14,712 bases of DNA from Bacteroidota bacterium (GTDB lineage: Bacteria > Bacteroidota > Bacteroidia > Chitinophagales > Saprospiraceae), in assembly GCA_024280135.1 (NCBI GenBank), contig JAJRQS010000103.1:1-14712 (forward strand), written 5' to 3'. Within the stretch, counting starts at the first letter, position 1. Each line of letters begins with the position of its first letter. A program made the position numbers and the translations under genes. Below, piece by piece: positions 1 to 8,704 of this stretch. A model generated the notes under the pieces. That model had not been told where the DNA came from. It searched no databases and worked only from the letters and a program-made list of their open reading frames with translations.

Positions 1-1118
1 CCATATCGTTGTATCGCTGATGCAAAATCAAGATATACAGCTTTACCCGTTGCATTCACTCCTCCACCTGCATCACAAGCCATCTTGGCAGCTCTAGACG
101 CTACATCTCTAGGAACTAAGTTTCCAAAAGCAGGGTATCTTCTTTCCAAATAATAATCTCTATCCTCTTCTGGGATATCCGTTGGTTTTTTCTTACCTTC
201 ACGAATGGCTAGGACATCTGCTTCATGCTTGGGTACCCATATCCGTCCATCGTTCCGTAAGGACTCAGACATCAATGTCAGCTTTGACTGATAATCCCCT
301 GACTGTGGAATACAAGTCGGGTGAATTTGTACATAACAAGGATTAGCAAAATAGGCACCTTTTTTAGCCGCTCTCCAAGCAGCAGTAACATTAGATGCCA
401 TTGCATTTGTCGAAAGATAGTATAGATTGCCGTATCCACCAGTAGCCAAAACAACCGTATGGGCTGCATGTCTTTCTAATTCTCCAGTCAATAGATTACG
501 GGCAATGATACCTCGCGCTTTGCCATCTACAAGCACTAATTCAAGCATTTCACGACGATTATACATCGTTACTTTACCCGTGGCTATTTGGCGAGAGAGG
601 GCAGAGTAGGCGCCAATCAAAAGCTGTTGCCCTGTTTGTCCCCTTGCATAAAAAGTTCTAGAAACCAATACACCTCCAAAAGAACGATTGGCTAAAGTAC
701 CCCCATATTCTCTTGCGAAAGGTACTCCTTGTGCGACGCATTGGTCGATGATGTTTCCACTCACTTCTGCTAGTCGATAAACGTTGGCTTCTCGTGAGCG
801 ATAATCGCCACCTTTGACAGTATCGTAAAATAAACGATAATCACTGTCCCCATCATTTTGATAGTTTTTAGAAGCATTGATCCCTCCTTGGGCAGCAATA
901 CTGTGTGCTCTTCTAGGGCTATCATAGAAAGTAAATGCTTTCACATTGTATCCCATTTCTGCAAAAGACGCAGCCGCAGAGGCACCAGCTAAACCAGTAC
1001 CGACAACGATTATGTCTAATTTTCGCTTGTTATTGGGTGCCACTAAGGGCATCTTTGAGCGATATTCTGTCCATTTAGTGGCTAGTGGCCCTTCTGGTAC
1101 ATTTCCTTGAATTTTCAT
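1..1118 (-). CDS. sdhA: Succinate dehydrogenase/fumarate reductase flavoprotein subunit (5' part; 3' end outside window)
   Basis: This is the catalytic FAD subunit of complex II. It oxidises succinate to fumarate and passes electrons to the iron-sulfur subunit on the cytoplasmic face of the inner membrane. The frame is open from ATG at 1118 to the left edge: 372 codons, a little over half of the roughly 640-670 residues usual for this subfamily. The translation shows the FAD dinucleotide-binding glycines G40-T-G42-L-A-G45. It also shows the segment [13 protein letters not shown], whose H72 is the expected site of covalent FAD attachment, then the substrate-site motif [12 protein letters not shown] and [10 protein letters not shown] near the end of the visible part. 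The gene starts 21 bases after the sdhC stop, so the two are surely cotranscribed; sdhB would be expected further left. No frameshift was seen. Identity as SdhA rather than FrdA rests on the b558-type sdhC partner, and either direction of catalysis is possible. Confidence 0.95.
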   Translation of the reverse strand, partial: MKIQGNVPEGPLATKWTEYRSKMPLVAPNNKRKLDIIVVGTGLAGASAAASFAEMGYNVKAFTFYDSPRRAHSIAAQGGINASKNYQNDGDSDYRLFYDTVKGGDYRSREANVYRLAEVSGNIIDQCVAQGVPFAREYGGTLANRSFGGVLVSRTFYARGQTGQQLLIGAYSALSRQIATGKVTMYNRREMLELVLVDGKARGIIARNLLTGELERHAAHTVVLATGGYGNLYYLSTNAMASNVTAAWRAAKKGAYFANPCYVQIHPTCIPQSGDYQSKLTLMSESLRNDGRIWVPKHEADVLAIREGKKKPTDIPEEDRDYYLERRYPAFGNLVPRDVASRAAKMACDAGGGVNATGKAVYLDFASAIQRY

Positions 1119-1139
1119 ATATCGTTAGCTTTGGTTGGA

Positions 1140-1805
1140 TTAATGTTTGAGGTACATGATGATAGGAATGGCAATGAAGCCAAGCGTCAAGACGATGGAA
1201 AGGAATTTACCTGTTCCAGTAATGAGTCCATCATATTTTGGATGTCTTGCACCTAGCGTTTGAAATGCACTGCCGAATCCATGCCATAGGTGAAACCCGA
1301 GTACAATCATCGAAAATACATACCAGCCTACATACAAAGGTTGACTAAATTTTAAACTGACTAATGCCGCAAGATTTTTAACACCATCTACTGTCGTTAA
1401 TTCCGTATAGTGCATCTTGAACCAAAAGTCCCACATGTGCAAAACTAAAAAGACCAAAATAAGCATACCTAGTAACGCCATATTACGTCCGGCAAAGGAA
1501 GTATTATTGGTCACTTTTACAGCATATTTCTGCCCCTTCGCGGCTCTATTTTTACGCCAAAGCAACATGCCTTGAACCGCATGTAAGCCAAAAAGAAACT
1601 TAATGACCCAAGACATGCCTTGGATAAGCCCATTGTGTGACATGAAGGCAGCGTAATGATTGAAGGCCGTGCCCCCATCATCAGCAAGTAATTGTAAGTT
1701 TCCTATCAAGTGGATGATAAGGAATACAACAAAGAAGAGTCCTGTTAGACTCATGATTACTTTTCGCCCGATAGAGGAGGTTAGTAAGTTAGTAATCCAG
1801 CTCAT
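1140..1805 (-). CDS. sdhC: Succinate dehydrogenase cytochrome b558 subunit
   Basis: This is the membrane anchor of complex II. It binds heme b and reduces quinone with electrons from SdhA/SdhB. At 221 residues it has the length of the single-polypeptide, five-helix b558 family of Bacteroidota and Bacillus, rather than the short SdhC/SdhD pair of proteobacteria. Hydrophobic helices are visible at about residues 15-35, 65-80, 105-125, 155-175 and 200-218. Histidines lie in the expected helix contexts: FLIIHLIGN (H32), FGLHAVQG, VLHMWDFWF and FHLWHGF. These are candidate heme and quinone ligands. It is the first gene of the operon, with sdhA 21 bases downstream. There is no obvious Shine-Dalgarno sequence before the ATG at 1805, as is usual in this phylum. 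Confidence 0.93.
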   Translation of the reverse strand: MSWITNLLTSSIGRKVIMSLTGLFFVVFLIIHLIGNLQLLADDGGTAFNHYAAFMSHNGLIQGMSWVIKFLFGLHAVQGMLLWRKNRAAKGQKYAVKVTNNTSFAGRNMALLGMLILVFLVLHMWDFWFKMHYTELTTVDGVKNLAALVSLKFSQPLYVGWYVFSMIVLGFHLWHGFGSAFQTLGARHPKYDGLITGTGKFLSIVLTLGFIAIPIIMYLKH

Positions 1806-1903
1806 AGGTAGATTCTATTTGGTTAAGTGAAGAAGGTTTGATTCTGAAACTCAGAGAAAAACCTTATTTTGTTTTGGCGGTAGTATGATTTGATATCGTA
1901 CGG

Positions 1904-1911
1904 CAAATTTA
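1904..1911 (-). promoter_or_regulatory. Possible -7 box of the sdhC promoter
   Basis: Read on the minus strand, this is TAAATTTG, which fits the Bacteroidota -7 consensus TAnnTTTG. It lies about 100 bases before the sdhC start. No TTG was found at the expected -33 distance, so this is a single-box match and may be chance in AT-rich DNA. Confidence 0.3.
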
Positions 1912-2248
1912 CTCCTCTTGCGCTAAAAAGCAGCATTATCTACTACTTAATTATACATTAGTAAGGTTTAATTGGCTATTTGTACTCAGTCTAAATAATT
2001 AATGATCAAGGTCATAACTATCTTTGATTCAGGACATTGCATATTTGATATATTCTTCTGACTCCTCTTTTCGGAGCAGGTTGAATCATCCTTTGCGGCG
2101 CTTTTAAATGCTTTTGATCCTATCAGGCTCGCCTCAAGTGCTGCGAACACCATCCATGTGTCATACAAAAACAAGTATTCGTTTTGAAACAGTGTCTATG
2201 TTCTGCAAGACTACGCGGATTTTATGCTGCATTTTGAATAAAAAATCC

Positions 2249-2256
2249 TACTTTTG
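2249..2256 (+). promoter_or_regulatory. Possible -7 box of the gcvT promoter
   Basis: TACTTTTG fits the Bacteroidota -7 consensus TAnnTTTG and would give a leader of roughly 40 nt before the GTG start at 2304. A TTG lies at 2234-2236, but that spacing (12 bases) is shorter than usual, so the -33 element is not convincing. Confidence 0.35.
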
Positions 2257-2303
2257 TCCTATTAACTTAACCTTTTGCGCAAGCAGACCAATACTATTAT
2301 ATA

Positions 2304-3407
2304 GTGAAGCATACACCTTTAACGAAAAAGCACATCGAATTGGGGGCTAAAATGGCTCCTTTTGCAGGTTTTAATATGCCCGTTCAATACACAACAATTC
2401 AAGAAGAGCACCTGAATGTTCGGAAGGGAGTTGGTGTTTTTGATGTGTCGCATATGGGCGAATTTATCGTCAGAGGAAAAGAAGCTTTTGACCTCGTACA
2501 ATATGTTACGTCTAACGATGTTGCTAAATTAGAAATTGGTGACGTACAATATTCTTGTATGCCTAATGAGCGAGGTGGAATTGTAGATGATTTATTAGTG
2601 TATCGAGTACCAACAGAAGGCGGAAAGAAAAGTGATAAAACATATATGCTCGTGGTCAATGCGGGTAATATTAAAAAAGATTGGGACTGGATAAATGCGC
2701 ATAATCAATTCGATACCGAAATTTTTGATATTTCGAGTAAGACGGGATTGTTAGCGGTGCAAGGCCCAAAGGCTGTGCAGGCATTGCAGTCTTTGACGGA
2801 TATTCCGTTGGGTGATATTGAATATTATCATTTTCAGAAAGGGACTTTTGCTGGGTTTGACAATGTGTTGGTTTCGGCTACGGGTTACACGGGTGCAGGA
2901 GGTTTTGAGATTTATGCGGATGATGAAAATATAGCTGAGATTTGGGAGGCTATTTTTAAAGCGGGCAAAAAGCAGGGCATACAGCCAGCGGGGTTGGGGG
3001 CAAGAGATACGTTGAGATTAGAAAAAGGATTTGCTTTATATGGTCACGACATTAGCCATTTGACCTCACCCATTGAGGCGGGGTTAGGCTGGATAGTGAA
3101 GGTAAAGAAAGGTGATTTTGTGGGTAAGTCCTTCATTCTGAATAAGAAAAAACAGGGAATTAATCGCCGCTTAGTGGCGTTTACGTTGGATGGACGACGG
3201 GTACCCCGACAAGGATATGCGATTTTTTCGGAAGATGAAAAAACACAAATTGGAGTGGTTACTTCAGGTACTTTTTCTCCGTCTTTAGAGTATCCGATTG
3301 GAATGGGTTATGTGAAGAAGTCCTTTCGGAAAACGGGAACTAAAATTAAAATTAAAGCTGGGTCTAAGTTTTTAGAGGCAACTTTAGTTAAGCTACCTTT
3401 TGTTTAG
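2304..3407 (+). CDS. gcvT: Aminomethyltransferase (glycine cleavage system T-protein)
   Basis: This is the T-protein of the glycine cleavage system. It transfers the methylene carbon from aminomethyl-lipoyl H-protein to tetrahydrofolate, releasing ammonia and giving 5,10-methylene-THF in the cytoplasm. At 367 residues it has the usual length. The N-terminal motif GAKMAPFAGFNMPVQY and the segment GVFDVSHMGE are characteristic. In RGGIVDDLLVYR, D96 matches the catalytic aspartate of the family. The folate-domain block SATGYTGAGGFEIY and the GLGARDTLRLEKG motif follow, and the C-terminal barrel has FTLDGRRVPRQG and IGVVTSGTFSPSLE. The start is GTG: the first in-frame ATG is codon 17, which would cut into the conserved AKMAPFAG motif. 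No clear ribosome binding site precedes it. gcvP and gcvH are not in the window, so the system is scattered, as is common in this phylum. Confidence 0.95.
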   Translation: MKHTPLTKKHIELGAKMAPFAGFNMPVQYTTIQEEHLNVRKGVGVFDVSHMGEFIVRGKEAFDLVQYVTSNDVAKLEIGDVQYSCMPNERGGIVDDLLVYRVPTEGGKKSDKTYMLVVNAGNIKKDWDWINAHNQFDTEIFDISSKTGLLAVQGPKAVQALQSLTDIPLGDIEYYHFQKGTFAGFDNVLVSATGYTGAGGFEIYADDENIAEIWEAIFKAGKKQGIQPAGLGARDTLRLEKGFALYGHDISHLTSPIEAGLGWIVKVKKGDFVGKSFILNKKKQGINRRLVAFTLDGRRVPRQGYAIFSEDEKTQIGVVTSGTFSPSLEYPIGMGYVKKSFRKTGTKIKIKAGSKFLEATLVKLPFV

Positions 3408-3436
3408 TTTTTCCGTATTCATAAGTAAAAAGAATA

Positions 3437-4504
3437 ATGCCGAAGAATTTACTAGAAAGCTCAGGAAATTTATACAGTAACAAAACGAAAGCAACTTCGG
3501 GCATCCGGATTGCTTTTGGCTTGCTGGCATTTTCGGTGTTAGTCGGAATTCTTGGTTTTACGATATTAGAAAAGTATTCTTTTTTGGATGCTTTTTACAT
3601 GACGATAATTACTTTATCGACGGTTGGGTTTGGAGAAGTGAGACCTTTGTCGGGGGCAGGTCGTATTTTTACTTCGTTTTATATTGTGGGTAATATTGGG
3701 ATTTATGCTTATGCGGCAACAGCCTTTTCGAGGTACATCATTGAAGGGGAAATTTTCAAAAAAAGATTTATTAAAAGTATGGAAAAGAGAATCAATGCAC
3801 TTCATGATCATGTCATCGTCTGTGGCTTTGGAAAATATGGCTATGAAATTTGTCGACATTTAGAAGGGCAGGGACAAGCATTCGTTGTCATCGAACGAAG
3901 TGAAGTAGAAATAGAAAAAGCTAAATTGCAGTTTGATGATCTGCTGTGGTTGATTGGTGATGCAACAAGCGATGAATTATTGGTGACAGCGGGTATCGAA
4001 AGAGCCAAAACCATCATGGCTGCGACGGGTGATGATTCTGAGAATATTTTTATCGTCTTGACGGCCAAACAACTTAATAAAAGTATTGATGTCATCTCCC
4101 GAGCGGTTGCAAAGCGGTCAGAAAAGAAGATGTTTCTTGCAGGTGCCAATCATGTGATAATGCCAGACCAAATTGGTGGTTTTTATATGGCAGTCCTAGT
4201 CAATAAACCCGATGTGGTGGATTTCTTTTCTTTCATTGCGAATGAAACCAATACGGATATTGGATTTGAAGAAATTCACTTTGCAGATTTTTCGGCAACG
4301 ATGCAAGGCAAAATGCTGAAAGAATTAAATATACGGTCTTATGCTGGCGCAAATGTCATAGGTCTTCGAGATGCTGAAGGGCATTATTCTGCCAATCCAG
4401 GACCCAATACTATTTTGAAAGCGGGAGAAAGCTATATTGTAATCGGTAACAAGTCTCAAATTACGAAATTAGGGGAGTGCCTGGGTGGGTTGGATGGGAG
4501 TTGA
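3437..4504 (+). CDS. Two-helix potassium channel with RCK (TrkA-N/TrkA-C) domain
   Basis: This is a ligand-gated potassium channel of the MthK/Kch type: an inner-membrane pore joined to a cytoplasmic RCK regulatory domain. TM1 lies at about residues 24-44. The pore helix and selectivity filter follow, with TLSTVGFGE at 59-67 (filter T62-V63-G64-F65-G66), and TM2 is at about 75-97. The RCK Rossmann fold starts at H125-VIVCGFGKYG, with glycines G130, G132 and G135 and the nucleotide-binding acidic residue E153 at the end of the second strand (FVVIERSE). A TrkA-C subdomain fills about 270-350. The filter reads TVGFG instead of TVGYG, a known potassium-selective variant. The ligand (calcium, nucleotide or other) cannot be read from the sequence. 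The gene begins 29 bases after gcvT and could be cotranscribed with it, although their functions are unrelated. Confidence 0.9.
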   Translation: MPKNLLESSGNLYSNKTKATSGIRIAFGLLAFSVLVGILGFTILEKYSFLDAFYMTIITLSTVGFGEVRPLSGAGRIFTSFYIVGNIGIYAYAATAFSRYIIEGEIFKKRFIKSMEKRINALHDHVIVCGFGKYGYEICRHLEGQGQAFVVIERSEVEIEKAKLQFDDLLWLIGDATSDELLVTAGIERAKTIMAATGDDSENIFIVLTAKQLNKSIDVISRAVAKRSEKKMFLAGANHVIMPDQIGGFYMAVLVNKPDVVDFFSFIANETNTDIGFEEIHFADFSATMQGKMLKELNIRSYAGANVIGLRDAEGHYSANPGPNTILKAGESYIVIGNKSQITKLGECLGGLDGS

Positions 4505-4606
4505 GGAATTGAACCGAGAATTTCGGAACTGAGACAGCGATAATAAAACGGGGTAATTCTGTAGAAAAAAGCGATAGATTGAAGTACTTTTCTAATAGAT
4601 TAGCTG

Positions 4607-4614
4607 TATATTTG
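4607..4614 (+). promoter_or_regulatory. Likely -7 box of the eno promoter
   Basis: TATATTTG matches the Bacteroidota consensus TAnnTTTG 38 bases before the eno ATG. A TTG at 4579-4581 could be the -33 element; its spacing is a few bases longer than typical. The 147-base gap between the channel gene and eno supports a separate promoter for eno and the genes behind it. Confidence 0.5.
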
Positions 4615-4630
4615 CGACAGATTTTTTTAG

Positions 4631-5938
<1,308 letters not shown>

Positions 5939-5942
5939 CACG

Positions 5943-6251
5943 ATGAAATTTTTAAACCCGCTTGATTCATTGCTGAAAAAATTACCGGCTCCTTTTAGGA
6001 ATAGGTACTTTCTGGTATTAGCGGCTTTTATTTTTATTATGATTTTTGTAGATAAGCATAATATCTTAACACAGCTAACGCTACACAATTCTGTCCAACA
6101 GTTAGAAACGGATAAGGCTTTTTACATGGAGAAGATTAAAGAAACAAAAGAAAAAAGAATTGATTTTGATAAAAATCAAGAAAAATACGCTAGAGAAAAT
6201 TACTTCGTCAAAAAGGCAAAAGAAGAAGTTTTTGTCATTGAAGAGTATTAA
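5943..6251 (+). CDS. FtsB/DivIC-family septum formation initiator
   Basis: This small bitopic membrane protein is predicted to act in the divisome as part of the FtsB/FtsL/FtsQ (DivIC/FtsL/DivIB) complex that activates septal peptidoglycan synthesis. It has 102 residues: a short basic cytoplasmic N-terminus, one transmembrane helix at about 22-42 (RYFLVLAAFIFIMIFVD), and a periplasmic heptad-rich coiled coil at about 48-85. It ends with ENYFVKKAKEEVFVIEE, which fits the family's typical E.YhhKkAreEvhVIEE pattern. The position 4 bases after eno supports the family call. Sequence is poorly conserved in this family, so the assignment rests on topology, the C-terminal pattern and context. Confidence 0.85.
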   Translation: MKFLNPLDSLLKKLPAPFRNRYFLVLAAFIFIMIFVDKHNILTQLTLHNSVQQLETDKAFYMEKIKETKEKRIDFDKNQEKYARENYFVKKAKEEVFVIEEY

Positions 6252-6284
6252 CCTAGTTAACCAAATAAAAAAAAATAAACGCAC

Positions 6285-7154
6285 ATGTCAGTTTTAGTCA
6301 ATAAAGATTCAAAAGTAATTGTTCAAGGTTTTACCGGTAAGGAAGGAACATTTCATGCTGGTCAAATGATCGAATATGGAACTCAAGTCGTCGGCGGTGT
6401 GACGCCTGGAAAAGGTGGGCAAACGCACCTAGACAGACCTGTTTTCAATACAGTTAGTGAAGCCATAGCCAAAACAGGAGCTAACGTAAGTATTATTTTT
6501 GTACCTCCACGTTTTGCGGCAGAGGCGATTATGGAAGCAGCAGCGGCGGGTATTAAAGTTATCGTATGTATTTCGGAGGGGATTCCTGTTCAAGACATGG
6601 TGATTACAAAAGAATTTATTAAAGATTTTGATGTTACTTTAATTGGTCCGAATTGCCCAGGTCTGATGACTCCTGGTGAAGCTAAAGTAGGTATCATGCC
6701 TGGTTTCATTCACCGAAAGGGTAGAGTAGGGATTGTTTCTAGATCTGGTACTTTGACTTATGAAGCAGTTGACCAAGTCACAAAAGCGGGCATGGGACAA
6801 TCTACCTGTATCGGAATCGGTGGAGATCCTGTTTTAGGTTTTACAACCAAAATGGCTGTTGAAGCACTGATGAACGATCCTGAAACAGATGGTATCATTA
6901 TGATAGGTGAAATAGGTGGAGGCATGGAAGCAGAAGCTGCACGCTATGTGCGAGATCATGGCACTAAGCCAGTTGTAGGCTTCATCGCGGGTCAAACAGC
7001 TCCAGAAGGTAGAACGATGGGTCACGCAGGTGCTATCGTAGGTGGTAAGGATGACACGGCTGCGGCTAAAATGGAAATCCTTACAGAATGCGGTGTTCAT
7101 GTAGTGAAGTCTCCAGCGGATATTGGAGCGAAGATGGTGGAGTTACTTTCATAA
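6285..7154 (+). CDS. sucD: Succinyl-CoA synthetase (ADP/GDP-forming) subunit alpha
   Basis: This is the alpha subunit of the TCA-cycle enzyme that interconverts succinyl-CoA and succinate with formation of ATP or GTP. It binds CoA and carries the phosphohistidine. At 289 residues it has the usual length. The CoA-binding N-terminus reads [15 protein letters not shown] (11-25), followed by [20 protein letters not shown]. The second domain has [13 protein letters not shown] and [12 protein letters not shown]. The active-site histidine is H247 in [12 protein letters not shown], and E209 in GEIGG is conserved. It lies 33 bases after the divIC-like gene, with no promoter box seen between them, so an eno-divIC-sucD transcript is likely. 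The partner sucC (beta) is not adjacent. A strong hairpin terminator follows at 7195-7227. Confidence 0.97.
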   Translation: MSVLVNKDSKVIVQGFTGKEGTFHAGQMIEYGTQVVGGVTPGKGGQTHLDRPVFNTVSEAIAKTGANVSIIFVPPRFAAEAIMEAAAAGIKVIVCISEGIPVQDMVITKEFIKDFDVTLIGPNCPGLMTPGEAKVGIMPGFIHRKGRVGIVSRSGTLTYEAVDQVTKAGMGQSTCIGIGGDPVLGFTTKMAVEALMNDPETDGIIMIGEIGGGMEAEAARYVRDHGTKPVVGFIAGQTAPEGRTMGHAGAIVGGKDDTAAAKMEILTECGVHVVKSPADIGAKMVELLS

Positions 7155-7194
7155 AAATGGAAAGCTTCTCGAAGCTAGGATAGTATGATGAATT

Positions 7195-7227
7195 AAAAAA
7201 GAATCACTTAACAGTGATTCTTTTTTT
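7195..7227. terminator. Bidirectional rho-independent terminator
   Basis: GAATCACT (7201-7208) and AGTGATTC (7213-7220) form a perfect 8-bp stem with a 4-base TAAC loop. It is flanked by a run of A on the left and of T on the right, which extend the stem by six A:T pairs and give a U tract on either strand. It lies between the convergent sucD and esterase genes, 41 and 26 bases from their stops, and can end both transcripts. Confidence 0.9.
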
Positions 7228-7252
7228 ATCGTGCTATGTCCTAATTATGTCT

Positions 7253-8068
7253 TTAGTCATTCAATGCCCAGACTAAGGCCTTTTGTTTGGTTGCTCTAAA
7301 AATGGTATTGTGTTTCTCTTTGGGTTCGTAAGAATAGATCCATTTGGTTAGGCCATTTTTTGCTAGAATTTCAGCCAATTCATTTGTGTACAGGGCAATC
7401 GAGTATTTATGATCCTCCAGCATAGAACCTGCAAACCATAATTTAATATCTTTGTCAGGATGCTTTTCTAAAAGAGCATTTGCATTTCGAACCAAATAAT
7501 GATTGTTCCACCATAATGAAGGATCTATACCGATATAGAAATCAAATAGATCGGGGTGCTCCATAAATGTTTCCATCACAAAAAGTCCTGCTAAAGATTC
7601 TCCAATGATTCCTTTTTTATTTGAAGTTCTGTAGGTGCTGTTTATTTTTGGCATTAATTCTTGAGAGATAAATGCTCGGAAGTTTTTGGCTCCGTCTGTA
7701 AGTGGACAGTACTCTTCGTCCTCTTTTGTCTCAGAATATCCTGTTAAATCTCTTCCTCTTTCCGTGTTTTCAATCCCAACAAGAATAATTGGGGGAATGC
7801 TTTTTGCTTTAACAAGCTTCGCAATCGTATTCGCAATATGCGGAAAATCTTCTTTTATACCTCCATCAGGCATATATAATACTGGAAATGATGCATTACC
7901 TTTTGCGTAAGCAGGCGGAGTCCAAATGTTTATAATTCGGGTTTCTCCGACTTCTTGAGATACGATTTTAATGCTATCGTGTTTTGGGATTGGGTCACTC
8001 TTTTGAGGAATGTTTTTGCACCCCAAGATTAGAAAAGTTAGCAGTAATAAAAATTGTAAATTTTTCAT
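7253..8068 (-). CDS. Esterase-family lipoprotein (Fes/IroE-like alpha/beta hydrolase, PF00756 type)
   Basis: This is a putative secreted, lipid-anchored serine esterase of the 'putative esterase' (esterase D/Fes/IroE-like) group. It has 271 residues. A lipoprotein signal peptide ends in LILGC with lipidated C17. The hydrolase fold begins with INIWTPPAYAKGN and FPVLYMPDGG (62-70). The nucleophile elbow is G156-E-S158-L-A-G161, a GxSxG motif. A conserved IGIDPSLWWNN (180-189) follows, and a C-terminal KEKHNTIFR carries the likely catalytic H253. Family members include siderophore esterases, acyl transferases and carbohydrate esterases; the substrate here cannot be assigned. No TonB receptor or siderophore gene lies nearby to support an iron role. 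The upstream neighbour on the same strand is the unrecognised gene at 8105-8692, 36 bases away. Confidence 0.85.
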   Translation of the reverse strand: MKNLQFLLLLTFLILGCKNIPQKSDPIPKHDSIKIVSQEVGETRIINIWTPPAYAKGNASFPVLYMPDGGIKEDFPHIANTIAKLVKAKSIPPIILVGIENTERGRDLTGYSETKEDEEYCPLTDGAKNFRAFISQELMPKINSTYRTSNKKGIIGESLAGLFVMETFMEHPDLFDFYIGIDPSLWWNNHYLVRNANALLEKHPDKDIKLWFAGSMLEDHKYSIALYTNELAEILAKNGLTKWIYSYEPKEKHNTIFRATKQKALVWALND

Positions 8069-8104
8069 TTGGTTGGTTTTGAGGTGAAGGGTTAGTCTGT
8101 ATTT

Positions 8105-8692
8105 TTAATTATTAATTTCAGTCTTTTGTAACTCAGCAAACAGCTTGTCCAAAAAGTCTTGTTGTTTTTTGTCTTCTTTAAAATATCTTTGGAAAAGGAC
8201 ACTACAAGAATTAATATCCAGAATGTTTTTTCGGTTAAAAGACCAATCACTGATGTCTTTTACGGTAATACCTAAACGATCATCACAACTTTGCCAGAGG
8301 GTAGAGAAGGGTGTTTCGTCAGCCTTATCTAATTTGCTGAAATCCGCATAAACGGTATAGCCAGTCATTTGCTCATTGTAAAATTTGTGAATCATCGTAA
8401 TGGGCACTCCCCCCCAATTCAAAGTTCCTTCTTTCAAAGAAAGCGTGGTCATGTATTTTTCATTGATTAGTTTCTTTTGCTTTCGCTTCTGCCAAAAAAA
8501 ACGTTCTTTATAGCTGATTTTCGTTCCGATGGGCACCGCTATGTTTTTAATGGTGATGGGCTCCGTCGTTATAAAATAAGGGCTATTGTCTGGCGTGTGT
8601 AGTGACCACATATTACCCAAAGCGTTAAGGTAGGCATAAGCAATAATTACAATCACTATTAGAATGCCAAGTATTATATATAGCGTTTTCAT
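8105..8692 (-). CDS. Hypothetical protein with N-terminal membrane anchor
   Basis: I do not recognise a family. The 195 residues begin with a single hydrophobic helix (about 4-23, rich in Ile/Val/Leu/Tyr), so it is likely a membrane-anchored protein with a soluble domain outside the cytoplasm, or a protein with an uncleaved signal. The soluble part has a basic stretch at about 68-76 (FWQKRKQKK), a tryptophan/tyrosine-rich middle and two cysteines in the C-terminal half (in QSCDDRLG and NSCSVLF) that might pair. The last 30 residues are charged and probably helical. The ATG at 8692 follows the stop of the truncated hsdM by 12 bases. The likely hsdM break is at about 8718, so almost no native upstream sequence is left. 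It may now depend on read-through from the restriction-modification genes and may be cotranscribed with the esterase. Confidence 0.75.
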   Translation of the reverse strand: MKTLYIILGILIVIVIIAYAYLNALGNMWSLHTPDNSPYFITTEPITIKNIAVPIGTKISYKERFFWQKRKQKKLINEKYMTTLSLKEGTLNWGGVPITMIHKFYNEQMTGYTVYADFSKLDKADETPFSTLWQSCDDRLGITVKDISDWSFNRKNILDINSCSVLFQRYFKEDKKQQDFLDKLFAELQKTEINN

Positions 8693-8704
8693 TTATTTTA
8701 AGCT

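Larger units (their letters stand above)
1806..2303. other. Divergent intergenic region between sdhC and gcvT
   Basis: About 500 bases separate the divergently read sdhC and gcvT. The only open frames are a 62-codon minus-strand one at 1986-2174 and an 80-codon plus-strand one that runs into gcvT. Neither looks like a known protein, so both are treated as chance. The region should carry the promoters of both operons: a TAAATTTG box facing sdhC at 1904-1911 and a TACTTTTG box facing gcvT at 2249-2256. Nothing else was recognised. Confidence 0.6.

Noticed and set aside
1986..2174. 62-codon open frame on the minus strand between sdhC and gcvT
   Set aside because: No recognisable motif or ribosome binding context, and it lies in a region that must hold two divergent promoters. 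Treated as chance.
2108..2350. 80-codon plus-strand frame overlapping the gcvT start
   Set aside because: It runs into gcvT in another frame, crosses the promoter box and has no protein-like pattern.
6248..6260. TTAAC-CTA-GTTAA inverted repeat between the divIC-like gene and sucD
   Set aside because: Five-bp AT-rich arms overlapping a stop codon, which is expected by chance.
7163..7176. AGCTTC-TC-GAAGCT palindrome after sucD
   Set aside because: Short palindrome without a U tract. The real terminator lies 25 bases further on.
7253..8692. Siderophore utilisation locus built around the Fes/IroE-like esterase
   Set aside because: No receptor, transporter or siderophore gene is nearby, and the esterase family covers many substrates.
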